DNA of 64,000 nucleotides, taken from positions 50,544-114,543 of the forward strand of contig CAJNOI010000242.1 of NCBI GenBank assembly GCA_905250115.1, read 5' to 3'. This stretch comes from Adineta steineri. Taxonomy: Eukaryota; Rotifera; Eurotatoria; Adinetida; Adinetidae. The position numbers were made by a program, and so were the translations under genes. Within the stretch, counting starts at the first letter, position 1; every line of letters begins with the position of its first letter. Below the pieces are notes generated by a model. That model had not been told where the DNA came from, did no database searches, and saw only the letters and a list, made by a program, of their open reading frames with translations. Below, in pieces: positions 35,755 through 58,470 of this stretch.

Positions 35755-36335
35755 TCTAAGCTCTCTATTCATCGGAATATACGGTTGAACCGACAAGATA
35801 AAAATATATTTGTTAATTACACGATCAAAAAATAAAATACCTGGCAATATAAATTGTTCTCTATTACTGGTGTTAACGTTTCACGATCTCGTTGCTCAAC
35901 TGGTACTAAGAAACAGTTCTTTGATGTTGTATCTATAGCGTCAAAACCTATTGTTGATATTGCATAATACGTCAACGATTATACTTCCGCTTGCCAAAGC
36001 AACTCTCGTCCATCTCTATAATATGGCTTCGTCCTAAACAATTTCTTAATTAGTGTGAGTATTAAATATCACAACTTACCACCAACTTGATGAGGATTGT
36101 TAATATAATAAATTGCACACATATCTCGACAAAAATGACGCCAATCAATAATAGTGTACTTAAAACAAATCTCTAATTCGTATTGTAATTTAATTAATGA
36201 ATCGTCCTGTTTAGCCCTAGTAATACATCAAATCAAACAATGTTTGTAAGGATAAATGAGAACCCGAGAAAAAAGTACCATGTGGAATTAATTTTGTTGA
36301 CTTACATTTACGGCAGCGAAAAGTATATCCTACAA
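35755..36335 (-). mobile_element. Decayed Merlin/IS1595-type DDE transposase
   Basis: Fragments appear in the right order on the minus strand. First is a zinc-ribbon remnant VGYTFRCRKCKSTK (~36280-36334). Next is IIDWRHFCRDMCAIYYINNP (~36085-36160), the helix block before the catalytic core. Then comes EMDESCFGKRKYNR (~35975-36020), the first catalytic Asp block. FDAIDTTSKNCFLVPVEQRD and RETLTPVIENN (~35842-35948) follow, and last GSTVYSDE (~35770-35800) with the second catalytic Asp. The blocks lie in different frames and are interrupted by stops: TGA after KRKYNR, and TAG where the usual Trp after the second Asp block should be. It is a dead copy. The block order is that of ISXO2/IS1595-like transposases, called Merlin in animals. 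Terminal inverted repeats were not identified, so the true ends are unknown. Confidence 0.7.
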
Positions 36336-37319
36336 TTTTATTATTCAATAAATGAAATAAAATCATTTAGAATAGACACACGGTAATAATTAAATTGTAC
36401 CTGCATGTGTCTCTATTAGCTTATGTAGCTTTCTCATATTCTTGAGGGGTAGACACAAGCTCTATATATAGTTCCTTTTTTGCAACAGATTTTTTAAATT
36501 CTACTATTCAAAAATATGTTCCTCTTTTATTTTAATTGAGCTTAATTTAGTTAGAAGTATTGCGATTCTCTTTAAGTGTGTTATTTCGCTTGATTATTAG
36601 AACAATTAGATTTATCAAAATTGTTTCATTCGTTCTCTTATGTTATCTACTTCTTTCATGTTATTCTCATTCGAAATTAGTTAATCAATACGTCAATTGA
36701 ATGTTTTCTCTATTCTGTTCATATATTACAATGGATAGTGTTATTAAAATCCAGTTAATTGTATTCCAGACTGATGCTTCACTTTGACAGTTATTAATTA
36801 AAAATGAAAAATGAATGTTTCTTTTTATTCACAAAAAAGTATTTAGACTACAAGTCAAATTTCAGTCTTTTTTTAATAAACGACAATTAATCGAATTTTC
36901 GTATAATATAAAAATCATTGTTTTTCAAACTTGTTAACATCCTTGGTAATCTCGTTTTCATTTTGAAGGAATTTGTAGGTGATTTGTTCAGTTTCTTGAT
37001 ATCTTTTGTCAATCCTTTTCGACTGGCCTTTCGGAATTTTCATCGTTTTTTTTAAATACTTTATTTGCGCCATGATATTGAATTACACGTTCATCCTAAA
37101 ATAAACAATAAAATCCCAGGTCGAACAATCCGGCACGGAAATGGCCGGTTCCAACCGAAAACGGTGAGTTTCCTCAGGGTTTTCGCCGGAAGTTCATGGA
37201 ATACTACTTCAAAAATAATCGACCCGGTTCATTTTCTTTGCGAGGAAATTTGCACATGTTCTGGTTGAATTTTTCTTGTTTTTGAATAAACTTGTAGGGT
37301 ATTTTGTTCAATTTGATTT
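36336..37319. other. Non-coding stretch with duplicated segment and GC-richer insert
   Basis: 36790-37005 repeats the flank of the exon at 35045 (AATTTGTAGG...TTTGTTCAGTTT). About 37060-37270 is a GC-richer block (GGTCGAACAATCCGGCACGG ... GACCCGGTTC) with no counterpart at the first copy. After it the shared motif recurs near 37288 (AAACTTGTAGGGTATTTTGT), so the insert is bracketed by two versions of the same ~30-bp sequence. The 67-codon frame across the insert is unsupported. Confidence 0.5.
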
Positions 37320-37460
37320 TCTTTCATTTGAACTGGCGTAGTCATTCATTGGAAGCGTATTATTTTCGTTTGTTCGAGTAACATAATTGTTTTGTAGACG
37401 TTTCAGTTTAGTTTTACGAACATACATTCTATCATTTTCTCTTGAAGATTTATATTCATA
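37320..37460 (-). pseudogene. Copy 2 of the small unknown exon (diverged, truncated)
   Basis: The minus strand reads YYEYKSSRENDRMYVRKTKL followed by KRLQNNYVTRTNENN and a tail NDYASSNERKSN before a stop. It aligns residue by residue with copy 1 (35045-35309) with about 25-30 percent replacement and no frameshift. The N-terminal third of the exon present in copy 1 is missing, although a TTCAATTAG acceptor-like site precedes it. It may still be spliced, so calling it a pseudogene is a judgement. Confidence 0.45.
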
Positions 37461-37550
37461 ATAAACTAATTGAATAATAGCGATTTTCCTAAATCCATTT
37501 AAGTGGAATAATTAAAAATTTTATTTCAACGTTTCGGCTTCTTAAAAAGA

Positions 37551-37609
37551 GCGAGTGTGTGTGGAATGAATATCAGGTTATCTTTATATTGGCACAGACC
37601 CACCCACAA
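37551..37609. repeat. Degenerate GTGTGGG-family hairpin
   Basis: GCGAGTGTGTGTGG on the left and CAGACCCACCCAC on the right flank a loop of about 30 bp. It is more diverged than the other copies. Confidence 0.4.
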
Positions 37610-37683
37610 GATGCATATTGTTTTAAGATGTAAAATGTGTCTTTGTTACGATATTGTGACACTGGTGAGTCAGATATAAAAAT

Positions 37684-37926
37684 TTAATTTGTCATGTTTG
37701 TATTCACATCACTTTTAAATAAGTCCAATAAATGTTGTACTGCAGTCCACGCAGCTTCGAACATATGATTAATATTATCAGATACTGAAACAAAACTAAA
37801 GCAGTCATCTTTTTTCCATACATAACCACTTAAGATTGAGATATGTTGTTCGTAATAGTATGATGCTAAAAGAAATGAACCATGTAATACAATCAATAGA
37901 ATGCGATTCCATTCTGATACTAAGAG
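37684..37926 (-). CDS. Possible exon of an unidentified gene
   Basis: The minus strand is open for about 80 codons (VSEWNRILLIVLHGSFLLAS, then YYYEQHISILSGYVWKKDDC) to a stop at 37684. Residue use is balanced, with a hydrophobic segment at the start. Upstream on the same strand (about 38110-37979) is a second coding-like stretch (HIDRVRQQFRAEKQARHMAT, later LIRELQTETSMTRKR) ending at a good GTGAGT donor, separated by a ~45-bp potential intron. The frames do not join cleanly and that stretch itself needs a frame change near 38010, so this may be a decayed gene. No family is recognised. Confidence 0.3.
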   Translation of the reverse strand, partial: LLVSEWNRILLIVLHGSFLLASYYYEQHISILSGYVWKKDDCFSFVSVSDNINHMFEAAWTAVQHLLDLFKSDVNTNMTN

Positions 37927-38112
37927 CACTTAAGCTTTAACACTGGGATCGATTAATCAATCACTCACCTTTTTCTTGTCATGCTTGTTTCAGTTTGTAG
38001 TTCTCGGATCAATCCAATTGTATTGTAATTGTATCTTTCTGTTCCGTAGCCATGTGTCTTGCCTGTTTTTCAGCTCGAAATTGTTGACGCACACGATCAA
38101 TATGTGATACTA

Positions 38113-38192
38113 AGGATGTGGGTGTGAATGTTTTATTAATCATACATTCTCAGTTCTATCTAAACCCTCTTTCATACCCTCACTCACACCCA
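38113..38192. repeat. GTGTGGG-family hairpin
   Basis: GGATGTGGGTGTGAATG on the left and CATACCCTCACTCACACCC on the right flank a loop of about 45 bp, in the intergenic stretch left of the assembly gap. Confidence 0.65.
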
Positions 38193-38612
38193 GTTCATCC
38201 AAATTTAGATTATAGAAATATATGAAATGATAGGATTTTGTAGAATTTATCGACTCGTGGTCTTCAAAAAAAATGAATGAGATTAAGAGTATAGTTTATA
38301 TTTCCAATGCTAATTTCAAGGAAAAACAACACAATTTAAAATCTAGTTCTCATAAATTAACTAAAGTAAGTGATTGGTCTTTTATATCGTTTACACAATA
38401 CTTATTAATCTTCAATTCAGTGCAGCAAATTCGTATAGGCATAATATTTCATAGGAGTTCCAATATCACAAGATAATCTTTAGTTTAAATATTTGATTAA
38501 GTAATCAACATCTGACTTAATAAAAATTTATAGTCATAGACAATAACAACTCACGTCTGGCATTATTTTTTACAAAGTCAATCTTGACAAAAGAAGCGAG
38601 TGAAACATTTTT

Positions 38613-38712
38613 NNNNNNNNNNNNNNNNNNNNNNNNNNNNNNNNNNNNNNNNNNNNNNNNNNNNNNNNNNNNNNNNNNNNNNNNNNNNNNNNNNNNNNNN
38701 NNNNNNNNNNNN
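38613..38712. other. Assembly gap (100 N)
   Basis: Exactly 100 N, the usual placeholder for a gap of unknown size. The dynein gene is already in mid-protein on its right side. No dynein coding sequence is visible to its left, so the missing sequence must be several kilobases, or the join is wrong. Confidence 0.98.
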
Positions 38713-50033
<11,321 letters not shown>

Positions 50034-50653
50034 ATTTTAATTCTATTTATTTGTGAATAAAATAAATCATTATCTTAATAAATATGATTAGTCCGGAGCA
50101 CATATTCGATTAGAAAAATAACAAAGAAAAAAACGTTCTATCGCTTCAGGCTTAATCAATCGATAGTTATTTTATTTTCTACAAATTTCTAATGTAAAAA
50201 AGAATAAAATTAATGAGTAGAAAATGTCATGTGTTAGTATCATTTATTATAATCTGTACTGAATTTCAAATATGATGAATTTTGTTCATGATCGAAAAAA
50301 AATAACACACATTAATCTATATAATAGGACAATATTCATATATGAATTATCGAGATATGCTAAATAACTAATCGTTTTATAATTTTTATATAAAACTCTC
50401 TTTTTTATCTTCTCTCTATCTTTGAAAATCCTCGGCAAACTAAAGAGAGAAAAATATTGGGCAACTAATCAAGTTACGACTTTAGTAGTTTTCTCTTTTT
50501 CTTCTCTACTTTTTTTCTTCTTCTCGTCTAATATATAACACTGGAAACAATAATATATAGTAGAAAACAACGAACGATAGACGGCTATTAGTCGAGTTCT
50601 AAAAAACATTCAACATCACATAATAATAATAATAATAATTTAATTATTAATAA
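50034..50653. other. Intergenic between DYNC2H1 and the RYRFD gene
   Basis: Holds the dynein 3' UTR (AATAAA motifs near 50057) and presumably the promoter of the next gene. There is a CT-rich stretch at about 50396-50530 and an AAT/ATA microsatellite at 50621-50640. No coding frame is seen. Confidence 0.5.
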
Positions 50654-51025
50654 ATGGAATTCGTATACAATAAATTTTTTTTCCTATTCACAATTATTCT
50701 CGTATGTAAAATTTAAGAAAAAACAAAAAGAACTTCATTTATTTATCTTTAGATTAGCAGCCAATTATTATACATTTGTACTGGTGATGCTTCAATAGAT
50801 ACAGATGAAAATCCTGTTTCTTTAAATAAACGTTATCGTTTTGATAAAAAAGAAAGTTCAACATCGAATGAAGATATTGATTTCAATGATCATGATGACG
50901 ATCATTTATTACCAATACATAAACGATATCGTTTTGATAAACGTTATCGATTTGATAAAAAACAAGTGAATAATGATGGTATTAACAAACGTTACCGTTT
51001 TGATAAACGTTATCGATTTGATTGA
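50654..51025 (+). CDS. Putative neuropeptide precursor with five RYRFD repeats
   Basis: Two exons, 50654-50701 and 50753-51025, join at a phase-0 GT-AG intron of 51 bp to give 107 codons (106 aa). The N-terminus MEFVYNKFFFLFTIIL followed by ISSQLLYICTGDAS fits a signal peptide of about 25-28 residues. The rest is acidic spacer interrupted by KRYRFDKK once, then KRYRFDKRYRFDKK, then KRYRFDKRYRFD at the very end: five identical RYRFD cores, each bounded by KR or KK. Prohormone-convertase cutting after KR would release YRFD, or RYRFD if cut between the two basics. No Gly precedes the cleavage sites, so the peptides would have a free acidic C-terminus, unlike RFamides or RYamides. The codons of the repeats differ (CGT/CGA, TAT/TAC), so the repeat is conserved at protein level. 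I do not know a described family with this motif. Confidence 0.72.
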
Positions 51026-51246
51026 AAATAAAACAAACAAAGGAAATTAAAACACAAACCCATATGACTAATTCAAACAAAAAAAACATTTTCCTGTTTT
51101 TTTTTGTTTATAACATCCACATTTGGCATATTTTACAACTTGAAAACAATACATATATATGATTCTCTATTTCGTTCTATACTATGTAAATCACTTTCAC
51201 AAAAAAAAAAGGTTACACAATATATTTTTTTTTTCTTAATAATAAG

Positions 51247-52506
51247 TCACACTTCATCTTCAATTGGTCTTCGTGAAGGTGAATATTTTTGATTTTGTGG
51301 ATCTGAAGAAATATGAGTTGTTTCATTATTATTATTTTTCATAGGGAATTTAGGTAGTGGTGGTATTGGCGTAGATAATTCATTATCATCTGGAACTGAT
51401 GTGAATGTAAGAGATGTATTATGATCTTCTTGTTGTGATGAAATTAAATTCGTACGAGTTTCTTTTTCATCATCATCATCATCAGAATCTGGAATTCTAC
51501 ATACAAATAATAAAAAGATTGCATCAAATATTGCTAAACCGAATGCAATCCAAGCTAAAATTGTTGAATAACCAATACGAATATTAATACTTGATAAAAA
51601 TCGATTAATAGCAGTTGTTGTATCTTGTGATAATTTATAAATTTGATTAGATTTATAATGTTTTTGTATAGCAATTAAATAAGCAATAGATTCATATTCA
51701 AGATGTTGATAGATAATTATTAAATTTAACATTAAAAATAATATTGCTAATACAGATGCTAATAAAGCGAAGCATTTTATTTTTAAACGATAATGCAGAT
51801 TAGACAAAAATGGAAATGAACTATATAATAGACTAGTTGCAGATAAACATATTAATGCTAATATTCCAATTATTTGACATAGAATAGCATAGGGCGGATA
51901 AAGACAATCACAAGAAAATTTTAAATCGGAATTTGTTTGCGAATAAGATATATCAAATGTTGCACGAAGATAATTAGTATTAATATCAAAATTTTTTTCA
52001 TTTGCTTTTGTACAAAATTGATAATATGGTAAACTATGGCATTTATTAAAATAATCATCTTGATAGGAAGGTAAATAATTTTTTGTACATTTGCTATTTC
52101 GTTTATTTAAAAAAAAATTAAATAAATCTTGTTTTTGAAGATTATTCTGATTATTTATTATTGATGAATTACTTAAAATATTTTCACATCGTTGAAATAA
52201 ACCATATGAATGACGACTATAACGATGTACGGTATTAAAATAATGTAATATTTCAGTACGTATTAAAGCATCTACACCATCGACATATAATGAATGTGTA
52301 TTGGGAGTTATTTCTTTCCAATGTGGTGTAAAAAATGCTATACATTGAAGTATAATTGTAATAAATGTCAATAAAATCCCAATGCCGATCTTAATTGATA
52401 TTTTGCCTTGAGTTATTTTATTTTTCGTTTTTTCGATTTTCTGTCGTGTGTTTGATTTAGTGTGAACTTCAGATGCTGAAGTAGGTTTTTTTTGTCCTTC
52501 AATCAT
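51247..52506 (-). CDS. Tetraspan membrane protein (claudin/PMP22-like topology)
   Basis: A single exon of 419 aa starting at ATG 52506. Predicted membrane segments are about 38-60 (IKIGIGILLTFITIILQCIA), 205-228 (YAILCQIIGILALICLSATS), 243-266 (CFALLASVLAILFLMLNLII) and 313-338 (STILAWIAFGLAIFDAIFLL). A long first extracellular loop of about 145 residues contains paired cysteines and NSS/NET-type glycosylation sites. Both ends are cytosolic: a Lys-rich N-terminus, and an acidic C-tail (DSDDDDDEKE) with Pro-rich motifs and a final EDEV. One long and one short loop with four helices fits the claudin/PMP22/Clc-like superfamily. I do not see the claudin W-x(n)-GLW-C-C signature, only FFTPHW after helix 1 and GLFQRC, which may be its remnant. 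The 3' end lies about 220 bp from the end of the RYRFD gene (convergent). Confidence 0.65.
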   Translation of the reverse strand: MIEGQKKPTSASEVHTKSNTRQKIEKTKNKITQGKISIKIGIGILLTFITIILQCIAFFTPHWKEITPNTHSLYVDGVDALIRTEILHYFNTVHRYSRHSYGLFQRCENILSNSSIINNQNNLQKQDLFNFFLNKRNSKCTKNYLPSYQDDYFNKCHSLPYYQFCTKANEKNFDINTNYLRATFDISYSQTNSDLKFSCDCLYPPYAILCQIIGILALICLSATSLLYSSFPFLSNLHYRLKIKCFALLASVLAILFLMLNLIIIYQHLEYESIAYLIAIQKHYKSNQIYKLSQDTTTAINRFLSSINIRIGYSTILAWIAFGLAIFDAIFLLFVCRIPDSDDDDDEKETRTNLISSQQEDHNTSLTFTSVPDDNELSTPIPPLPKFPMKNNNNETTHISSDPQNQKYSPSRRPIEDEV

Positions 52507-55500
52507 CGATGTCTTTTTTTTATTCTTTTAACAATCATCTCTACAATAAATATTATACTAATTTATATAAATGATAAAATAACTATATAGAAATAATAAA
52601 AAACACCAAATGTTCAAACATATGTCTGTTATTTTAAATTAGACATAACAAAGATACACACACATATATATATATATATATTCTTATACTTACCATCTCC
52701 TTATCATTGTTTTTTAGGCAAATGTTGATGATAAGAATATACATATAGTACAAATCAAATACTCATATATGGTAATTATAATTTTTCTTTTATATTTGTT
52801 CTGAGTATGTAGTATGTAGTATGTATACGAATGTAAAGATAGAATAGTGATTCGACGATTGTAATATTGGTAGATGAAGTTTTCGTCGTGCCTAAACTAC
52901 CTTGTTCTTTATTCGCACTATATGTGGTCTCTTTTTTTTTCGTGTGTTTAACTTGTTCTTTTCGTCTTTCGATAAAATGAATGAAAGAAAAGAAAGAATT
53001 TTTATTGTTATGTAAAAAAAAAACTTGTACTTAGTAAGAACGAATCATATTGTCATCGTAAAAGAAACATAAATTTTATAATCTAACTGCATACAAATAC
53101 AAAAGAATAAAGTATAGTTGACTATGACAACATACAAGGCTGTATACGTCAGTTCTTTTTTTTTCTTCTTCATTTTTTCAATCGTATCTTACAGCTGATA
53201 AATATTCTTTTCAAAAAAAATAGGGTTACTTTTTTTCAAATTAAAATGAGTCAATATTGATATGATACAAATACTATTAATCTTGTATTTGAATATAAAC
53301 AATCATTGCTATTTTAATTAAATACCGATTATTTTATTAGAATTTAAAAGCATTTTTGAAGTTTATACACGTACATAGCGATATGTCAAACAAATTCATC
53401 ATTCATTTTCATGTACGTAGTATGATGCAATCGTATTCTATTATTGACCTTTTTCATAATACAAAAGCCTATTTAAAAGATTGACGCTGATTTTGTATGA
53501 TTACGAACAAAAAAAATCTGTACACTAATCGATCTATGATAAAAGCTGATTGATTTATATGTATTCACGACGTAATAAAACATATTAAAGAAGCAAATGC
53601 CTGTAAGAAAACACCTGTTGATAATTTCAATTGACTACTCATTGAAGCAAACAAGAAGAAGAAGAAAAAAAATGTTCTTCTACATACAAAAAATAGGACA
53701 TAAAAATAATCCATATCTCAACACTCAATAAACCTCTTAACAAAAAAAAAACGAACAATAATATTTTGATGTTCTATGGTTTTGTTTATGTCAATAATAT
53801 ATACTAAGAAAAAATATTATTCCGTTGAATCATCATAAAATAAGATACAGTATATATATATATATATTAATAAATCTTCTTACTAGATTGCATATCATAA
53901 ATATATAAAATAAATATGACAATTTTTGATTGCTTTTCTTTTCGTCGATATTAATATTGGAAAAAAGAAGTAGTGTAATATTAAATAGCTTTTAAAGAAA
54001 TATTTCTACTTAATTCAATCGCTCAAGTGTTTAAAAAAAATCTGTTGCACAATGATTACTCTATTCTATATGAGTAAATGATCGATTAACATCATATATA
54101 TATATATAGAATGTACTAAAAAAATGATTTTGACCTCATAGAAATTCATTAACAACAAAAAAACTCTTAAGTTCCATATTTCTTCGAATATTTTAAAACA
54201 AACATCTGATTGATATTCAAATAAAACAAGAAAATTGTTTTGTAGTATTGCTCATTACATCTTGACTCTCAATATAGTACTACAATGAAAAATGAAATGA
54301 ATCAATATACTGTTTATGTAAAATAAGATCATAATGAACAATGGTTTTCTTTATTCTGATTAGTTCAGTTCACACTTGTAATTATATTAGAATATATATT
54401 AAAAAAGTGTTGATGAATAGAATTTATGATTAAAAAAAGTATTTAATAATTAATTTTGAGTTAGAAAGTAATAAAGATAAATAATTGAATAAATGTTTTC
54501 TTTTTATATCAGCATTTATGACTTGTATAGCATATTTTATCATGAGAAATTTTTTTTAAAGTTTCGTATGTTTAGACGATGAATGATTCTTTGATGAAAG
54601 ATAAAGGCTTCTATTTATATAGTTGATTTGCATAAGAAAAATTTGTCTTTTGTCCTTAACAATAAGATGCTACTTATATAAAATATATTATATAATTTGT
54701 TTTCTAGATAAACAAAAATTTCTTCAAAAATAAATTAACTAAACTAAGAAATTAATGAATTATTTTTTAGTTTATTATATATTATACATAAGTCAATATA
54801 CAGTATATATTTTTCTCTTTTTTTTACTTTCTACTTTCCCAGAATAGATTTTGTCGATATATATCTATATAATATCCACTTGATATAAACAAAGAACAAT
54901 ATAAGAATATATTTCATTTTTATTACTGACATGAAATAGATGACATCAATGATCTGCCTATTTTATTGTTATCATTGACAAGAAAAAAACATAAATATAT
55001 CCACATATGTTTTTATCACTCATCTTGTCAATTTAGATACCAAATGCTTACTTTTCGTTAGTATATCTTTATTCTATCAACAAGTTGTCATTCAAGGTAA
55101 ATGAAACAGGTTTTTATTGAGTATATATATACTGAAATATATTCTTTACTATTAGGGTTGTTTTTTACCAATAGATTATATTTCTCTATTAACCTTTACT
55201 TCATATTTTCTTATTGGTAAATATGATGAGTTCGTTGTTATCATATATTTGTTATTATAATTACATCTTGCAGAAATCTCAATTGATAGAAAAACAAATA
55301 TATTTAGTTGGCTTTATCTTCAATGTTTTTATTATAGAATAGCTTGAAAAAAAAAGCAAAGCAAATTTTCTAATTCAATTTTGACACATTTATATTGCTT
55401 ATCTGTCATCAAAACGACAATAAAAAATAGATATAACCAAAGAGAAACACTATTTTTCCTCAAAAGAGATATAAATCAATTAGCATAACAGAATAGAAAA

Positions 55501-56667
55501 ACTAAGAAGAACGTTGTATGTACATTCGAGTTGAAGATAATCATTTACTGTCATTTCTCTTTCTCCTACGTTATCTTATAACACATATGAAGGCACGTTC
55601 TATCTCCTTTTCCCCTATATAATTAACAGTTTCAAATGGCACACCAAAAATAAACGTAAGTTTACGTTATTTATCAGTCATAAAAGGAACACAAATGTCA
55701 TACAGTCTAGAATCTTAACCTTTTTTTATAATTTTTAATAGGATGACTTAATTTTACTCTAAACAATCTAATTGTTTTATTCTAGTCCTTATTAGTAACA
55801 TAAACACAATAAATCATATCTTAATTATATTCTAATAATAATATTACTATTTGAAAAACAAATGTTTAGAAAAATTAGATGATTGACATGTGACAAAAAT
55901 CTATTCAATAAAATAAAAATAATTTATATTTACCAAAATGTTGAATAGAAGAAAATACCATGATAAGATTTGTATTGCAATAAATGAAAGTTTTTTGAAT
56001 TTTTCAATAAAATAATATCATTGATTTATCACTTTGAAAAACACATTGCCTATTGATCAATATTTTCTTTCAAATATATATGATATTTTTATTTTTTAAC
56101 TATCTAAATGATTTTGTTTTCCTCACCTAATAAAATATAATTACTAGTTTCATTATCAACTATTTATCCTTGGAATGACTATTCGGAATATGTAGTATTT
56201 CGTCCTTAACTGTCGACATATAAATTCTCATAATAAATAATAAATATTAAAGATAACACGTTTAACCATTGTCTGATAGAATAAAACAATATTTCAATTG
56301 TCATATGAGAATAGTTTACACGCATTCGAAAATAATTAACAAATATTTGTATTCTTGATAATAGAAAGGATTTTATTTAAGTAAGTACTTTTTTTCTTCT
56401 CTTTCGTCATGCATTGATTGTCTAAAGAAATTAGATGATAGTTAAGAATATTACTACAATCTTGATATATAAAAACTATGTTTTTAGTACTAATATTCGA
56501 TAATAATATGCAAGAAAATAACTAGTAATTATCATTCCAACTGAAAATATAAGTTATACATATCAAATAACAATATTTTTTTCTTTTATCTATTATTAGT
56601 TTTTTCCTGTATATTCAAATTGAACCAATACAATATCAATATTAAATTTATGTTTTAAATAATTAAT
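52507..56667. other. Long AT-rich intergenic stretch
   Basis: About 4.2 kb with no open frame of note, no recognisable RNA gene and no transposon remains. It has several (TA)n tracts (52661-52680, 53851-53868, 54095-54110) and many poly-A/T runs. Both neighbouring genes (tetraspan on minus, K2P on plus) point outward, so this is a shared upstream region and should contain both promoters. No specific element could be assigned. Confidence 0.55.
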
Positions 56668-58470
56668 ATGTCAAAGAAATTTAATATTCGTGAATGGGTT
56701 TTATCTGTTAAGTATGTATTTAATTTGTTAATTTTTTTTTGTTATAATTATTTCTTTAGATATTGGTCATTATTATTCATTCCTCATATAGCAATTACTT
56801 TAATTTTTCTAATATATGTATTCATTGGTACAAGTATTATTCAAGAAATTGAATCAGAAGGATCAGAAAATTCTTCAATAATAAAAAATCTTCAAAAAGA
56901 ACGCGAACGTCTTTTATTGAAAATAATTGAAAAAAGACAAACAGTAGATGTACAACAATATGCAAAATATGTTTATAAACATATTCGCCAATACGAAACT
57001 GAATTAATGAAGCAGTACAATTTTGAAGAAAACTTAACATGGAATTTTTCAAATTCTTTATATTTTATTGGTACAACTTTAACAACAATTGGTATGAATT
57101 ATGAATATTTTCCTCTAATAAATCAATTGAATTTATTTCTTTTAAAGGTTCAAATGAATTTACACCGAAAACAAATATAGGAAAATTATTTTCAATAATT
57201 TATACTGGATTTGGTATTCCATTAACATTAGTTTTCTTAACAGATTTAAGTTATTTACTTCAAGAATTAATTGATTATATTTCATTTATTATTTTATATA
57301 TATATTCATCAAAATATTTTCTTCGTATACGTCATTTTGGTTTTGTTTACTCTCTTGAAAGACAACTTTCTACTTTAGTTGAAGAAAATAATAAATATTC
57401 AAATATTGAAACAAAACTAACACCTATACAATTAATTCTAACACTTTTTATTTATATTCTTATTGGTACTTGGCTTGTACCATCAAAATCGTTTTTTGAT
57501 AGTATTTATATTTGTTTTACAACTATATTTACAATTAATTTTAATCGAAAATTTAATGAAGAAAAACATTTCTTTTTTACAACTATTTATTTATTATTTG
57601 GTATCGCAATTGGATTATTATGTATAAAAGCTGTGAAAATAAAAATAGAAATTTATTTAGTTAATTGTGGAAATAAATTACTTCGAAATCTTGTAGAATT
57701 TACTCAACAATTAGGTAAGAATAATAAAAAAAAAGGATCATTTCTATTTTACAGATTTTTTTTATTTTTAAATAGGTTATCACAATATAAATACAGATGA
57801 TTTATTAGCAAATAATAATATGAATTGTTATTTTTTGAAAGGATCAAATCATAAAAGAAATTCAGGTCGAGAACGTTCAAATTCAGACGACACTCTAATG
57901 ATTTTACGTCCAGTTGGTATAGCAGAACCATTTCGTCGTCTTTCAAATGGTATTATTCGAACATTGAAACATAATGATAATGAAAACGATAAATATTTGG
58001 ATAAAAGTGTTCAAGTTAGTACTATTATTCGACGATGTGGTCGTTGTGCTGAAACAACATTACCAATATTACCAGTTCGACGACATAGTATTCTTTCAAG
58101 TTCATCATCTTCCATGGGTGATAATAGTTCAGGTGGTGATGATGATGATACACTCGATGTTCCACCACCACCAAATATGGATCGTATACGTCAAAGACGT
58201 GCAACACTTGTAGCAAAAACGATCATTAATCAAATGGCTACACAACCAAGATCATCATCAACTGAAGATATGATACCACCATTAACACTTTCAAATCATC
58301 GTCGTACATCATCGAATTCATCATTAAATTCTGTAACATGTTCAATAAAAGTATCATCATCTCCTTCGCCTGAAGCTCATCGTAAACAACATAAACATAC
58401 TCAAGAAGAATTTTCACAACTTTCAAAACAAATTGCAGCATTATTAACTGCCAGTGACGATGAAAATTAA
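56668..58470 (+). CDS. Two-pore-domain (K2P) channel relative with non-canonical filters
   Basis: Four exons, 56668-56711, 56760-57091, 57148-57714 and 57776-58470, give exactly 546 codons (545 aa). Topology is M1 (YWSLLFIPHIAITLIFLIYV), P1, M2 (LFSIIYTGFGIPLTLVFLTD), M3 (PIQLILTLFIYILIGTWLV), P2, M4 (FTTIYLLFGIAIGLLCI), then a Ser-rich acidic cytosolic tail. The GIPL motif and the phase-1 intron in the first pore glycine codon are typical of K2P genes. P1 reads TTLTTIGSNEFTPKT where K2P channels have TTIGYGNVTPKT, so GYG is GSN (126-128). P2 reads CFTTIFTINFNRKF where TIGFGD is expected, so GFG is NFN (256-258). Both filters are therefore changed with the surrounding sequence intact. A K+-selective pore is unlikely; it may conduct other ions, act as a subunit, or be silent. 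All four exons are open. Confidence 0.8.

Noticed and set aside
53841-53870. TATA-rich tracts as promoters
   Set aside because: They are (TA)n microsatellites in AT-rich DNA, not positioned near any gene start.
57820-58441. His/Val/Asp-rich frames opposite and out of frame in the K2P tail
   Set aside because: They are shadows of the Ser/Asp-rich C-terminal exon.
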